64,000 nt of DNA from Cytobacillus kochii. GTDB taxonomy: Bacteria > Bacillota > Bacilli > Bacillales > Cytobacillaceae. The position numbers were made by a program, and so were the translations under genes. Below, one piece after another: positions 20,359 through 29,522 of the stretch (its first letter is position 1; each line of letters begins with the position of its first letter). Below the pieces are notes generated by a model that was not told the DNA's origin, did no database searches, and saw only the letters and a list, made by a program, of their open reading frames with translations. The stretch spans positions 434,001 through 498,000 of the forward strand of contig NZ_JAIVAM010000004.1 of NCBI RefSeq assembly GCF_020171845.1, given 5' to 3'.

Positions 20359-21620
20359 TACGACCTCCCCCTTTCAGGAAACAGGAGTATTCCGAGAGCA
20401 AAAAATCCACAGAAAAAAACAAATTGCTTCACCAATGGTACGGCAAAAGAAATCGCATTTCCATTTTGCAGAAATTCCGTAAATAAATCTATCGCTACCC
20501 CAGTCGGTGTCCATTGACTCAATTCCTGTACCCAATTCGGGAATTGTTCCAACGAGAAAAAATTTCCGCCTAATGCAGCCAACACCATAACGACCATTGT
20601 AAACAGTCCATTCGCTGTATTTATATTACTCATCCTTAACGTCAACGAAGTGAAAATCGCAGATAACCCAGCAATAGTTAATGAGAAAAACGTAACAATA
20701 ACAATGATGCCTAGCCAAAATTCCGATAATTTTTCGGGGAAGATTCCCAACATCAGATCAGTTGCAATAAACACAAGCATTAACTGAATCCAAGCCAGAA
20801 GGAAAGTAGAAATTACCTTTCCCATTAAATACGAAAATGGACTGCTGTTCGTTAATAAAATTCGATTGAAAACACGTTCTCTTTTTTCCGTTGCCGTCTT
20901 TACTGCAACTGTTGCAGCAATAAATAGCGCAAAGAGTGAGCTCATCGCAATCGTATAATATTGGGCAAGTTCTATTTCAACAATGTTTTCGCTGATTACG
21001 TCTCTTCCTCCTTGCGGTAATACTAGTTCTGTTCCTTCATCTTTTGTCACCGCATCAAGTGCCAATTGAAAATTGAGCGTCTCGATATAATGATCGATTA
21101 CACTAGCTAAGATATCCGTTTCAAATGAATGCTCTGCTATTTGAAAACGAATAGCTGTATCTGCAGGTTGCCCTAGCATTACCTGACTTAACATATCATG
21201 CGTAAATCCTGCTGGAATTTTAATAATGGCTTCTAATTCGCCGTTTTCGACCTGTTTTTTCGCTTCCTCTTCACTCATCTCTATGGTATGAATCCAGGAA
21301 CTTAATTCAGGATCTTCAAAAAACGATACCATTACCCCACTTGGTGACAATGTTTTAGCCTGGTCCATCATTGCATTTATTTCCATTTCTGCCAAGTTCA
21401 TTTCCCGTAACGTTTCTTCAAATTGTTTAAATGCGGCAGCTTCATCATCTTCCAGAACCAAACCAGCCCTTACATCCAATTCATCGGTATCATCTATCGA
21501 TATTCCGGAGAAGGCAACATTCAGAACAATCAAGATCAATATTGGCGCTAATATAGAAATCAAGACTTCTTTACGATCCCGCCAAAAAACCAATAAATCT
21601 TTTTTTAAAAATGAAATCAT
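20358..21620 (-). CDS. lnrM: ABC transporter permease, LnrM-like
   Basis: Partner permease of 420 residues with the same topology: one membrane segment at about 21-38, a large outer domain (about 40-215), and five to six membrane segments to the C-terminus. It presumably pairs with the next gene's product to form the transmembrane channel of a heterodimeric exporter, with two copies of the LnrL-like ATPase. RBS GGAAGGGGAG. Translationally coupled to lnrN. Confidence 0.87.
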   Translation of the reverse strand: MISFLKKDLLVFWRDRKEVLISILAPILILIVLNVAFSGISIDDTDELDVRAGLVLEDDEAAAFKQFEETLREMNLAEMEINAMMDQAKTLSPSGVMVSFFEDPELSSWIHTIEMSEEEAKKQVENGELEAIIKIPAGFTHDMLSQVMLGQPADTAIRFQIAEHSFETDILASVIDHYIETLNFQLALDAVTKDEGTELVLPQGGRDVISENIVEIELAQYYTIAMSSLFALFIAATVAVKTATEKRERVFNRILLTNSSPFSYLMGKVISTFLLAWIQLMLVFIATDLMLGIFPEKLSEFWLGIIVIVTFFSLTIAGLSAIFTSLTLRMSNINTANGLFTMVVMVLAALGGNFFSLEQFPNWVQELSQWTPTGVAIDLFTEFLQNGNAISFAVPLVKQFVFFCGFFALGILLFPERGRS

Positions 21621-21639
21621 TTGGCTCCCCTTCCTCCTC

Positions 21640-22572
21640 TTAATCTCTTAATGTCCGACCGGTAATATGCAGGAAAACATCCTCAAGACTTGGCTTTTCC
21701 ATTTGAAAATTCGTTAAATGAATGGCTTCACTTTCAACCGCGTGTACTAAATCACTTAAGATACTACTTCCTTTTTTGGAGATAATCCGTAAACTTTTAT
21801 CTGTTACATCTACACGACGTATGTTGTTAATAGCTTTCACTTTCTCGACTACCCTCTCACTCGTCTCGCTCAAAGTTACTTGAATCATATCCTCACTGGA
21901 CAAAATGCTTAATAACTCTTCTTTACTTCCTGCAGCCACCACTTTCCCATGATCCATAATGTAGACACGTTTGCATAATTGCTCGACTTCTTCCATATAG
22001 TGACTCGTATAAAGCACTGTCGTCCCATATTCCTCATTTAGTTTACGCACCGTTTCAAGAATATGGTTTCTTGATTGTGGATCAATCCCTACAGTAGGTT
22101 CATCTAGAATAAGAACTTTTGGTTGATGCAACAAAGCAGCTGCAATATTAACCCGTCTTTTCATCCCGCCGGAGAATGTTTTTACCAGCTCTTTTTGACG
22201 TTTTTTCAATCCGACCATCTCAAGAACTTCCTGGGTACGTTGCTCTAAGATATTCTTTTTGACGTGATAAATTTCACCAAAGAACTTTAGATTTTCATAA
22301 GCAGTAAGTTCTTCATATAAGGCGATCTCTTGTGGAACAACACCAAGGATTCTCCTGATTTCTCCCGGATTTTTAATGGTACTTTTGCCATTTAGTTTCA
22401 CATCACCGGAAGTCGGCTTGAGTAAAGTAGAAATCATGGAAATCGTTGTAGACTTGCCAGCTCCATTCGGTCCAAGCAAACCAATGGATTCTCCTTCATC
22501 TATATAAAGATCAATTTCATCCACAGCTTTTTTTCCTTTAAATATTTTGCTTAATTTTACCGTTTCAATCAT
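21640..22572 (-). CDS. lnrL: ABC transporter ATP-binding protein, LnrL-like
   Basis: Energising subunit of 310 residues. It shows Walker A GPNGAGKST, Q-loop VPQE, signature FSGGMKRR, Walker B LILDEPTVGID and H-loop TSHYMEE, followed by a 70-residue C-terminal domain of the drug-export (DrrA/NatA) type. The ATG at 22572 is favoured over a GTG two codons upstream because AGGGG then lies 7 bases away. A 205-base gap before it holds a terminator, TTGACA, and repeated sites likely bound by the regulator, so the transporter genes probably have their own inducible promoter. Confidence 0.92.
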   Translation of the reverse strand: MIETVKLSKIFKGKKAVDEIDLYIDEGESIGLLGPNGAGKSTTISMISTLLKPTSGDVKLNGKSTIKNPGEIRRILGVVPQEIALYEELTAYENLKFFGEIYHVKKNILEQRTQEVLEMVGLKKRQKELVKTFSGGMKRRVNIAAALLHQPKVLILDEPTVGIDPQSRNHILETVRKLNEEYGTTVLYTSHYMEEVEQLCKRVYIMDHGKVVAAGSKEELLSILSSEDMIQVTLSETSERVVEKVKAINNIRRVDVTDKSLRIISKKGSSILSDLVHAVESEAIHLTNFQMEKPSLEDVFLHITGRTLRD

Positions 22573-22670
22573 ATCCACACACCCCTGTATAAGTTGGTAG
22601 CACAGAAAAACTTGACGTAACGCTCGTTTTTCTAATACTTATATCCTCTCCTGACATTGTCAATATACAT

Positions 22671-22693
22671 AAAAAAAAACAGTGTCACCACTG
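22671..22693 (-). terminator. Weak terminator after the lnrK-like gene
   Basis: CAGTG (22680-22684) and CACTG (22689-22693) form a 5-bp stem, followed on the minus strand by nine U residues. Confidence 0.5.
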
Positions 22694-22698
22694 CCTTC

Positions 22699-22741
22699 AG
22701 TCATTTTCATCATCATTGGTCATGACTTTAGTCATTTTCAT
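22699..22741 (-). promoter_or_regulatory. Candidate LnrK binding sites upstream of lnrL
   Basis: AGTCATTTTCAT occurs twice, at 22699-22710 and 22730-22741, exactly 31 bases apart (about three helical turns). The second copy overlaps a perfect palindrome ATGACTTTAGTCAT pattern at 22722-22735 (ATGACT/AGTCAT arms). TTGACA on the minus strand lies just downstream (22663-22658). Confidence 0.45.
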
Positions 22742-22777
22742 TTTTCGCCTAGTTATTTGCTGCTTCTCTTCAGTTAA

Positions 22778-23413
22778 TCAGACAAGATTATGGCGGATTG
22801 CGTAAATAGCCAGTTGTGTCCGGTCTCTTAAATTTAATTTATGTAAAATCTGACTCGTATTATTTTTCACCGTTCCGACAGATAAACCTAGTCGCTCTGC
22901 AATTTCATGATTGTTAAGCCCTTCACCGATACAAGTTAATAGTGCACGTTCACGCGGATTCAACGATGGATCTGGATTTTTTTCTTCCTGGCGATGGAGA
23001 AGAAGCGGCATCACTTTGGCTGCAACTTGATCTTCCACACTCAGTCCACCTTTTAGCGCACTACGGATAGAGCGAATGAGAGAATCGGTATCTGCATTTT
23101 TTAATAGATAACCGCTTACGCCTATTTTTAATGCTTCCATCACATACTCGTTATTATCAAACGTTGTTAACATTAAAATTTTTGATGGTTTCCAACGGGA
23201 TTGTATAATTTTAGCAGCTTCGATTCCGTCCATAACAGGCATGCGAATGTCTAAAATAACTACGTCAAATACATGCTTTTCACAAAGGTCGATTGCTTCC
23301 TTACCATTGCTTGCTTCTCCGACAACCTTCATTTCCTCATCTGTTTCAATCATCATCTTTAGCCCTTGCCGCACCATCACCTGATCTTCAGCCAATAGAA
23401 TCCGTATCAACAT
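22778..23413 (-). CDS. lnrK: NarL/LuxR-type response regulator, LnrK-like
   Basis: Transcription factor of 211 residues: receiver domain (about 3-120) with acidic pocket AED and phosphoacceptor Asp in VVILDIRMPVMDG, and a LuxR helix-turn-helix (about 145-205, LNPRERALLTCIGEGLNNHE). It begins 8 bases after the kinase stop codon, with GGAGGGG just before the ATG. By position it receives phosphate from the adjoining kinase and activates the ABC exporter downstream. Confidence 0.93.
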   Translation of the reverse strand: MLIRILLAEDQVMVRQGLKMMIETDEEMKVVGEASNGKEAIDLCEKHVFDVVILDIRMPVMDGIEAAKIIQSRWKPSKILMLTTFDNNEYVMEALKIGVSGYLLKNADTDSLIRSIRSALKGGLSVEDQVAAKVMPLLLHRQEEKNPDPSLNPRERALLTCIGEGLNNHEIAERLGLSVGTVKNNTSQILHKLNLRDRTQLAIYAIRHNLV

Positions 23414-23421
23414 TACCCCTC

Positions 23422-24549
23422 CTAGTCTGCTAATTTTATAAAACCCTTAACGATAAATTGCTCTTCTGTTTTCTGTACTTCTAACTGACCGCCGATTTTA
23501 TCAAGCCTTTCTCGCATGGAGGTTAATCCGAATCCTTCCTCAAAGCGATAACTATTCATCACCGGATTGCTAATTTCAAAACGAAAAACACTGCCCCCTG
23601 GAGCTTCAAACGAAATCTCAGCCTCTCTAGCATTACTATGTTTCATAATATTCGTAAGTGCTTCCTGTACAGAACGAAAAATGACAAAAGACTGTTCACC
23701 TGTAAGCGGTACGGTAAACGCCCCATGCTTGACTGAAAACTGAATACGGATAAAACTCTCCGTTTCCAGCATACGGATTAATCGTAAAATGCCCTGAAGT
23801 CCTCCAATTTCATTGCTCTTTAACACTTTCACCGCATTTCGCGTTTCTTCAAGACTTTCACTTGCTAGGGACTTTAAAGACTGGATCTGCTCCTGATCTT
23901 TTTCATCTGCCGTTAACCTGAATGCTTCCATTTGCATGAGAAGCGCAGTAAGTTTGTGACCTACAGAATCATGAATTTCATGTGCAATCAGTGTACGTTC
24001 CTCCTGCCTTGCTGATTCTTCCTCCGAGACAACACGCCTTTTTAAACTCCTATATTCACTGAGTAGCACATCATACCTAAGGAAAAAATCATCCTTCTCG
24101 TTCTTTGTTTGTTTATAAAGAATGATCGCTGCAATGAGAAAAACTAAATATAGCAAGATAAAACTAATTTCAGTTGCGGACAGATCCTTATTTAATATGA
24201 TAAAAATAACTCCTATAGTAGAAACAATTGCAATAATACTAGCAAGACGAGTTGACAGCTGATAATAGGCTTCTCCAATTAACAAGGATAAAATCAACAG
24301 CAGAAACAGATTAAATGGTTCTCCTTGTTGCGGGAATAATATAATGACCGAAATCACTGCATTAATAGCAATTAAAACGGTGGAAATGACAGGCTTTTCC
24401 TTAACAAGCGGCATGAAAAAAAACAGTATAAAAAACAGTGATAAACCAAATAGCCGCCATGTGATCTCTGACAAATCACCTGAAAAGCCTAGGATAGCAA
24501 AACTCCAAGCAACTGCATTAAACAACAACCATATCCAGTATAAGTTCAT
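23422..24549 (-). CDS. lnrJ: Sensor histidine kinase, LnrJ-like
   Basis: Membrane sensor kinase of about 375 residues. Five or six membrane segments fill residues 1-145 with almost no outer domain, as in intramembrane-sensing kinases. A coiled coil leads to a HisKA_3 dimerisation domain with the phosphorylated His in LIAHEIHDSVGHKLTALLMQ, and a C-terminal HATPase ending in GFGLTSMRERL. An alternative ATG at 24555 is possible; 24549 gives better spacing to AAAGGG. In B. subtilis LnrJ senses polyenes in the membrane; the ligand here is inferred. Confidence 0.9.
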   Translation of the reverse strand: MNLYWIWLLFNAVAWSFAILGFSGDLSEITWRLFGLSLFFILFFFMPLVKEKPVISTVLIAINAVISVIILFPQQGEPFNLFLLLILSLLIGEAYYQLSTRLASIIAIVSTIGVIFIILNKDLSATEISFILLYLVFLIAAIILYKQTKNEKDDFFLRYDVLLSEYRSLKRRVVSEEESARQEERTLIAHEIHDSVGHKLTALLMQMEAFRLTADEKDQEQIQSLKSLASESLEETRNAVKVLKSNEIGGLQGILRLIRMLETESFIRIQFSVKHGAFTVPLTGEQSFVIFRSVQEALTNIMKHSNAREAEISFEAPGGSVFRFEISNPVMNSYRFEEGFGLTSMRERLDKIGGQLEVQKTEEQFIVKGFIKLAD

Positions 24550-24597
24550 ACACATTGTCCCTTTCCTTCCAATGAATATATCGTACCAAATAGGGTT

Positions 24598-24616
24598 TTA
24601 GATAACAATTATCTAA
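24598..24616 (-). promoter_or_regulatory. Inverted repeat upstream of the lnrJ-like gene
   Basis: TTAGATAACAATTATCTAA is a perfect 8-bp inverted repeat with a 3-base centre, about 50 bases upstream of the kinase start. A further half-site (ATATCTAA) lies next to it. Candidate operator; the binding protein is unknown. Confidence 0.4.
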
Positions 24617-25000
24617 GGTAATATATCTAAAAGAAGAAGAACGTTGTTTCTCGAAAGGATCAGTTATTGGAATTGGGGAAGAAATATGGTTTTTGGTCTT
24701 TGAACTCAACTAAGCAAGCGGCGAGTGATAAATTGACTGGAAACGCCAATGTATTTTACGTGACATATAAGGTGGAATATTTTATACCTATAGATTCGAG
24801 TAATATACGACTGTTGAACAACCACTCAAGTAATGTGGTGGTAGGGGAAAGGATTGTTAATTTTTTGCATCAAAAGTGTACAAAGTCCAAGTACTTGAAC
24901 AAATAATGAAGTAACTACACATTTAGTCTTCGTCTTATTTGATTTTCTTTAACTGATTGGTGGCACAGCATTTAGTCAACTAGTTTCAATATTCGGGCGC
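24617..25000. other. Intergenic, no convincing gene
   Basis: A plus-strand frame from a TTG at 24667 to 24906 (79 codons) has no RBS, no recognisable motif and an irregular composition; I do not accept it as a gene. Confidence 0.4.
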
Positions 25001-25029
25001 TTGACTTGAATAATAAGGCGCCTTATTAA
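25001..25029 (+). promoter_or_regulatory. Orphan promoter containing an 18-bp palindrome
   Basis: TTGACT (25001-25006) and TATTAA (25024-25029) are 17 bases apart, and TAATAAGGCGCCTTATTA (25011-25028), a perfect palindrome, fills the spacer and overlaps the -10. No plus-strand gene begins within 700 bases. Either a regulated promoter for a non-coding transcript, or a chance match around a hairpin. Confidence 0.4.
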
Positions 25030-25155
25030 CATGCCCTTCACATTAAAGGATTAAATTATCTATAAATAAAATATTGTAACTTTCCCATTTAAACTCTAAA
25101 GTTACCTTACAAAATGTCCGCAATGTGGTCTATACATAAAAAAATATCATTAAAC

Positions 25156-25184
25156 AAAAAAAAGAGGTGATACACTCACCTCTA
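25156..25184 (-). terminator. Terminator after the 42-aa gene
   Basis: AGAGGTGA (25164-25171) pairs with TCACCTCT (25177-25184), followed on the minus strand by eight U residues. Confidence 0.9.
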
Positions 25185-25220
25185 AAATCGATTAATCATA
25201 TGTAGTAGCCCTGCTTATCC

Positions 25221-25349
25221 TTAATTAGAAGCAGATGGCATTGCTTTACATGGCTGAATGGTTAATAATGATCTTGGTTTTGTAAGGCTCACTTTAATAC
25301 CAGCTTTTTTTAAACGGTTCACTAAATCTACGATCTGTGTTTTCTCCAT
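25221..25349 (-). CDS. Small conserved-looking protein, 42 aa
   Basis: Not recognised. The first half is a basic amphipathic helix-like segment (MEKTQIVDLVNRLKKAGIKV); the second half has a Pro/Cys/Met stretch (LTIQPCKAMPS). AAAGGAG precedes the ATG at good spacing, and a strong terminator follows 37 bases after the stop, so the unit is complete. The upstream stretch 25350-25741 is AT-rich and holds its promoter and that of the ABC-F gene. Confidence 0.6.
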   Translation of the reverse strand: MEKTQIVDLVNRLKKAGIKVSLTKPRSLLTIQPCKAMPSASN

Positions 25350-25741
25350 TTATAAAACTCCTTTTTTCCTGCCTTTATACTTTATATATTAAAGGATAAT
25401 TATGAAAAAACTATGAACAATCCTTTATTTTTTTCCTTCTTTTATAACTTTTTTGTGAAAAAAGTATAAAAAGGATCATGGTTTTGTTGGATAAAGTGAA
25501 AACTTGCTTGTATGTATTGTCCAACGCCTCGCATTGTCTATTTTATCATTACTTACCCTTTTAGAATTATGACAAAACCTCAACAATTTCATTTCAAACC
25601 ATAAATATTTATATTCGCTTTAAAGGGGTAAACTCCCTCTATTTTTTCATGTTTTTTCAAATAAATATGATCTAGATTAACACTGTGACTTGAGTTAATG
25701 TTATAATTTTATCGATTATGATGCATGGAGGAATATAATTA

Positions 25742-27364
25742 ATGCTAACTGTTACAAACGTAGGTCTCCGCTATGGCGATCGCAAATTATTCGAAGATGT
25801 TAATATTAAGTTTACACCTGGCAATTGCTATGGTTTAATCGGCGCAAACGGTGCGGGAAAATCCACCTTCTTAAAAATTTTATCTGGCGAAATTGAATCA
25901 CAGTCCGGGAATGTTAGCTTAGGACCAGGAGAACGGCTTGCCGTCTTAAAACAAGACCATTTTGAATATGAAGAATATGAAGTATTAAAAGTGGTTATTA
26001 TGGGGCATGCACGCCTATATGAAGTGATGCAAGAGAAGGATGCTATTTACATGAAAGCAGATTTCTCAGATGAAGATGGTATGAGAGCTGCTGAATTAGA
26101 AGGTGAGTTTGCTGAGTTAAATGGTTGGGAAGCAGAATCCGAAGCGGCTATTTTACTTAAAGGTCTCGGCATTCCAGAAGAATTGCATATGAAGAAAATG
26201 GCTGATTTATCAGGTGGAGACAAAGTAAAAGTATTGCTTGCTCAAGCATTGTTTGGAAAGCCTGATGTTTTATTACTAGATGAACCGACGAACCACTTGG
26301 ATATTAAAGCAATTGCATGGCTAGAGGAGTTTTTAATTAACTTCGAAAACACAGTCATCGTTGTATCTCATGATCGTCATTTCCTAAATAAAGTCTGTAC
26401 TCATATTGCTGACTTAGATTTCGGTAAAATTCAAATTTATGTCGGTAACTATGACTTCTGGTATGAGTCTAGTCAATTAGCACAAAGAATGGCCCAAGAT
26501 GCAAATAAGAAAAAAGAAGAAAAAATTAAGGAATTACAAAACTTTATTGCTCGCTTTAGTGCGAACGCGTCAAAATCTAAACAAGCAACATCTAGAAAAA
26601 AATTACTTGATAAAATTTCTTTAGATGACATTAGACCGTCCTCAAGACGTTATCCGTATGTAGGGTTTTCTCCTGATCGTGAAATTGGTAATGACTTATT
26701 AAGAGTAGATGGACTATCAAAAACAATTGACGGTGTGAAAGTACTCGATAATGTAAGCTTTATTATGAATAAAGACGATAAAATTGCCCTTGTGGGTACA
26801 AATGAACTTGCTAAAACAACTTTATTCAAAATTCTGATGGGTGAAATGGATCCAGATGAAGGTTCATTTAAATGGGGGGTAACAACTTCTCAAGCTTACT
26901 TTCCAAAGGATAACTCAAATTTCTTTGAAAATAGTGAGCTGAATTTAGTCGAATGGCTCCGTCAATATTCTCCTGAAGATGAAAGTGAAAGCTTCCTTCG
27001 TGGCTTTTTAGGTCGTATGCTCTTCTCAGGTGAAGAAGTATTGAAGAAAGCAAGCGTGCTTTCAGGTGGAGAAAAAGTTCGCTGTATGCTATCAAAAATG
27101 ATGCTAAGTGGTTCAAACGTACTTTTACTTGACGAACCTACTAACCATTTAGACTTAGAATCCATTACCGCTTTAAATAATGGTTTAATTGCCTTTAAAG
27201 GTTCGATGATTTTTGCATCACATGACCATCAATTTATCCAAACGATTGCTAACCGAATTATTGAAATCACACCAAACGGTATCGTAGACAAACAAGTAAC
27301 TTATGATGAATACCTTGAAAACGATGAGCTACAAAAGCAAATCGCCAAAATGTATCAGGCATAA
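25742..27364 (+). CDS. ykpA: ABC-F family ATPase (YkpA-like)
   Basis: Cytoplasmic duplicated ATPase of 540 residues without membrane domains; ABC-F proteins act on the ribosome in translation or antibiotic protection. NBD1 (about 1-250) has GANGAGKST, LSGGDKVK and LLLDEPTNHLD; a linker (about 240-320) rich in Lys and Glu joins NBD2 (about 320-520) with LSGGEKVRC and a second DEPTNHLD. The Walker A of NBD2 reads GTNELAKTT rather than GxxGxGKST, which I recall as normal for this subgroup. Length and sequence match B. subtilis YkpA. RBS GGAGGAAT; terminator follows. Confidence 0.95.
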   Translation: MLTVTNVGLRYGDRKLFEDVNIKFTPGNCYGLIGANGAGKSTFLKILSGEIESQSGNVSLGPGERLAVLKQDHFEYEEYEVLKVVIMGHARLYEVMQEKDAIYMKADFSDEDGMRAAELEGEFAELNGWEAESEAAILLKGLGIPEELHMKKMADLSGGDKVKVLLAQALFGKPDVLLLDEPTNHLDIKAIAWLEEFLINFENTVIVVSHDRHFLNKVCTHIADLDFGKIQIYVGNYDFWYESSQLAQRMAQDANKKKEEKIKELQNFIARFSANASKSKQATSRKKLLDKISLDDIRPSSRRYPYVGFSPDREIGNDLLRVDGLSKTIDGVKVLDNVSFIMNKDDKIALVGTNELAKTTLFKILMGEMDPDEGSFKWGVTTSQAYFPKDNSNFFENSELNLVEWLRQYSPEDESESFLRGFLGRMLFSGEEVLKKASVLSGGEKVRCMLSKMMLSGSNVLLLDEPTNHLDLESITALNNGLIAFKGSMIFASHDHQFIQTIANRIIEITPNGIVDKQVTYDEYLENDELQKQIAKMYQA

Positions 27365-27372
27365 TTGTAAGA

Positions 27373-27406
27373 AAGCTGGTAGCCATATATGGCTACCAGC
27401 TTCTTT
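27373..27406 (+). terminator. Terminator after ykpA
   Basis: A 15-bp perfect stem centred on GGTAGCCATATATGGCTACC is followed by TCTTT. It may also serve the DUF523 gene on the other strand. Confidence 0.88.
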
Positions 27407-27493
27407 AAATGGATATGTAAAGTCGCGAATACCTGAGGACACTCAAAGTTGTATCTATAACAAACACCTACGTAAAAATACATAAATATATCC

Positions 27494-27964
27494 TTAGTTA
27501 ATTTCAAGTATTGAATATTCATTAAAGTTATTTTCCGAAATGACTTTAAAACCATTTTTTCTTAATAAGGCTGTTGTGACACCATTACCTACTATCTGTT
27601 CCCCTTTGAATGCTCCATTGTAAATAACTGAACTACCACATGATGGACTATTTTCCTTAAGGATAATTGTATTTGCTCCCAACTCTTGAGCTTTTTTTAA
27701 TGTAGCATATGCACCGTTGATATATTGTTTTGTAACATCCTTACCTGACTTTTCGATAACTTTTGCTTTTCCGTCTAATACATCTTCACCATCTCCGCCC
27801 ACGATTTCAGCTGGCTCTCTTGGCGTCGTAAAACCTCCGAGTAATTCCGGACAAACAGTCATCGCTTGATTCTCTAATAAAAGTTTCTGGATTCTTTCGT
27901 CTAAACTATTAGATCCATTATATCTTACATTCATTCCTGCCAAACACGCACTTACTACTATCAT
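27494..27964 (-). CDS. DUF523 family protein
   Basis: Cytoplasmic protein of 156 residues with the family's conserved Cys motifs: SACLAGMNVRYNG at the N-terminus, CPELLGGF, PREPAEI, and SPSCG near the end. Function unknown; the Cys pattern suggests metal or thiol chemistry. The frame runs open upstream to 28114, but the ATG at 27964 is the family start, with GGCGGTGA before it. Single-gene unit after the carboxypeptidase terminator. Confidence 0.9.
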   Translation of the reverse strand: MIVVSACLAGMNVRYNGSNSLDERIQKLLLENQAMTVCPELLGGFTTPREPAEIVGGDGEDVLDGKAKVIEKSGKDVTKQYINGAYATLKKAQELGANTIILKENSPSCGSSVIYNGAFKGEQIVGNGVTTALLRKNGFKVISENNFNEYSILEIN

Positions 27965-28074
27965 GTTTTCACCGCCATTTGTTAGTCCCAAACTATCTTT
28001 TCTATTGATAATTGTAACATAATTCTTTCTTTTTAAAGTTATATTCTCACATTTACTCACATCTATATAAAAGC

Positions 28075-28101
28075 AAAAAAGCACAGTAAAGTTACTGCGC
28101 T
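28075..28101 (-). terminator. Terminator after the D-Ala-D-Ala carboxypeptidase gene
   Basis: AGCACAGTAA (28080-28089) pairs with TTACTGCGCT (28092-28101) with one mismatch; six U residues follow. Confidence 0.85.
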
Positions 28102-28107
28102 TCCTTC

Positions 28108-29295
28108 CTACCATCTTCTATTATGGATATCATATCGGTTACGTTTCCTCATTTTTCGTATAAATAAGAAAACCACTATCAAAATGATGGCGACCGAGCC
28201 TATAGCAATATAAATAATATGAGTCGGATTTTCCTTCTCAGTATCATCGCTAGCATCATTCATCGTATGATGGTTCGCTACCTCTTGTTTAGGCTGTTCT
28301 CTTTCCAAAGTTATTTCTTGTATTACTTTGTCATTATTATCCACGATTTCTAATACACCTTGTTTATTTAAGTGTTCTGTAAATCCTTCAATCGGTAAAG
28401 ATACCTTGTAGCTATTTTCTGTTGGTTGAAACACTTTTTCACCAACAAAATATTCTTGTTCAGGGACAAGTTCTTTATTTTCATAATGAGAGAAACTGTA
28501 ATCAAAGATGGTTTTTGTGTCTTTATAAATATCACGTTTAAAATCTGCTTTCATAACAATCGCTGTTAATGCCAATTTCCCATTATCTGCAGTAGATGCG
28601 AGTGTTTGTTTAGATTCACTGACAAATCCAGTCTTCCCACCAGTAATCCATTCGTACGGTCTTTGTCCAGTTAGGAGTTGATGATGGCTAATGAGTGTCG
28701 TATCCCAAGATTCACCATCCCATTTTAATTCTACAGTACCGAAAACTTCAGCGAAGGTCTCGTTTTTCATAGCATAATTTGTGATGATTGCCATATCCTT
28801 TGCCGTTGTATAATGGTTTTCGGAAAATAATCCGTGGGGGTTCGTAAAATGAGTCTCGGTCACTTTTATTTTATTTCGCATGTAAGCATTCAATTTTTTC
28901 GAAAAATTCTCTTCATTACCTTCCAAATGAATGGCAATTGCCTTTGCCGCATCATTACCTGAGTTAATGAGCATTCCTTGAACGAGCTTTTTTAAAGTTA
29001 CCTGCTCGCCCTCTTCTAAGTATACTTTTGTCCCATCAACATCTACTGCTTCTTTAGAAATTGTGACCACATCATTTAAGTTTCCGTTTTCAATTGCGTA
29101 AATAGCGGTTGCAATTTTAGTTAAACTTGCTGGATACATTTTTGCGTTTGCATTTTTTTCATACAATATAGCGCCCGTCTCTGTTTCCATAACGATTGCC
29201 GTTTCACTAACAATTTCTGGTTCATCATCCTTAGCATATGCTTGTGTACCTAATAACATGAGGAATAGGAAGATGATCATCCATTTTTTCTTCAT
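28108..29295 (-). CDS. D-alanyl-D-alanine carboxypeptidase (low-mass PBP)
   Basis: Exported serine peptidase S11 of 395 residues that trims the terminal D-Ala from muropeptide stems. Signal peptide 1-21 (cut after AYA), active-site Ser-x-x-Lys in PASLTKIATA, SGN in LINSGNDAAK, and the KTG triad in TGGKTGFV. A PBP5-type beta domain follows, then a short linker and one C-terminal membrane segment (about 362-382) with a basic tail, in place of the amphipathic anchor of DacA. Resembles DacF/DacB-type enzymes, but I cannot choose between them. Confidence 0.92.
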   Translation of the reverse strand: MKKKWMIIFLFLMLLGTQAYAKDDEPEIVSETAIVMETETGAILYEKNANAKMYPASLTKIATAIYAIENGNLNDVVTISKEAVDVDGTKVYLEEGEQVTLKKLVQGMLINSGNDAAKAIAIHLEGNEENFSKKLNAYMRNKIKVTETHFTNPHGLFSENHYTTAKDMAIITNYAMKNETFAEVFGTVELKWDGESWDTTLISHHQLLTGQRPYEWITGGKTGFVSESKQTLASTADNGKLALTAIVMKADFKRDIYKDTKTIFDYSFSHYENKELVPEQEYFVGEKVFQPTENSYKVSLPIEGFTEHLNKQGVLEIVDNNDKVIQEITLEREQPKQEVANHHTMNDASDDTEKENPTHIIYIAIGSVAIILIVVFLFIRKMRKRNRYDIHNRRW

Positions 29296-29472
29296 TCATC
29301 CACTTCCATTTCTAGTGCTTTTTACCCTATTGAATTGTACCAAAAAAATCTAACGTAATTACAGATGATAACAAATTGTTACATAATTGAAAGAACTTTG
29401 TCGTATTTTGTAATGAGTTAACGAATGATGGTGATAAAAACTAAACTTAGTACGTGCCTAATTTTTGGTCAT

Positions 29473-29501
29473 AAAAAAGAGCATCCTTTATTTAGATGCC
29501 C
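29473..29501 (-). terminator. Terminator after the GRDP-like gene
   Basis: GAGCATC (29479-29485) pairs with GATGCCC (29495-29501); six U residues follow on the minus strand. Confidence 0.8.
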
Positions 29502-29522
29502 TAATTTACTAATTATATGATA

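Noticed and set aside
24667-24906. 79-codon plus-strand frame starting TTG
   Set aside because: No RBS, no recognisable motif, and no terminator after it.
27965-28114. 50-residue N-terminal extension of the DUF523 protein
   Set aside because: It runs through the terminator of the preceding gene, and the family begins at the internal ATG at 27964.
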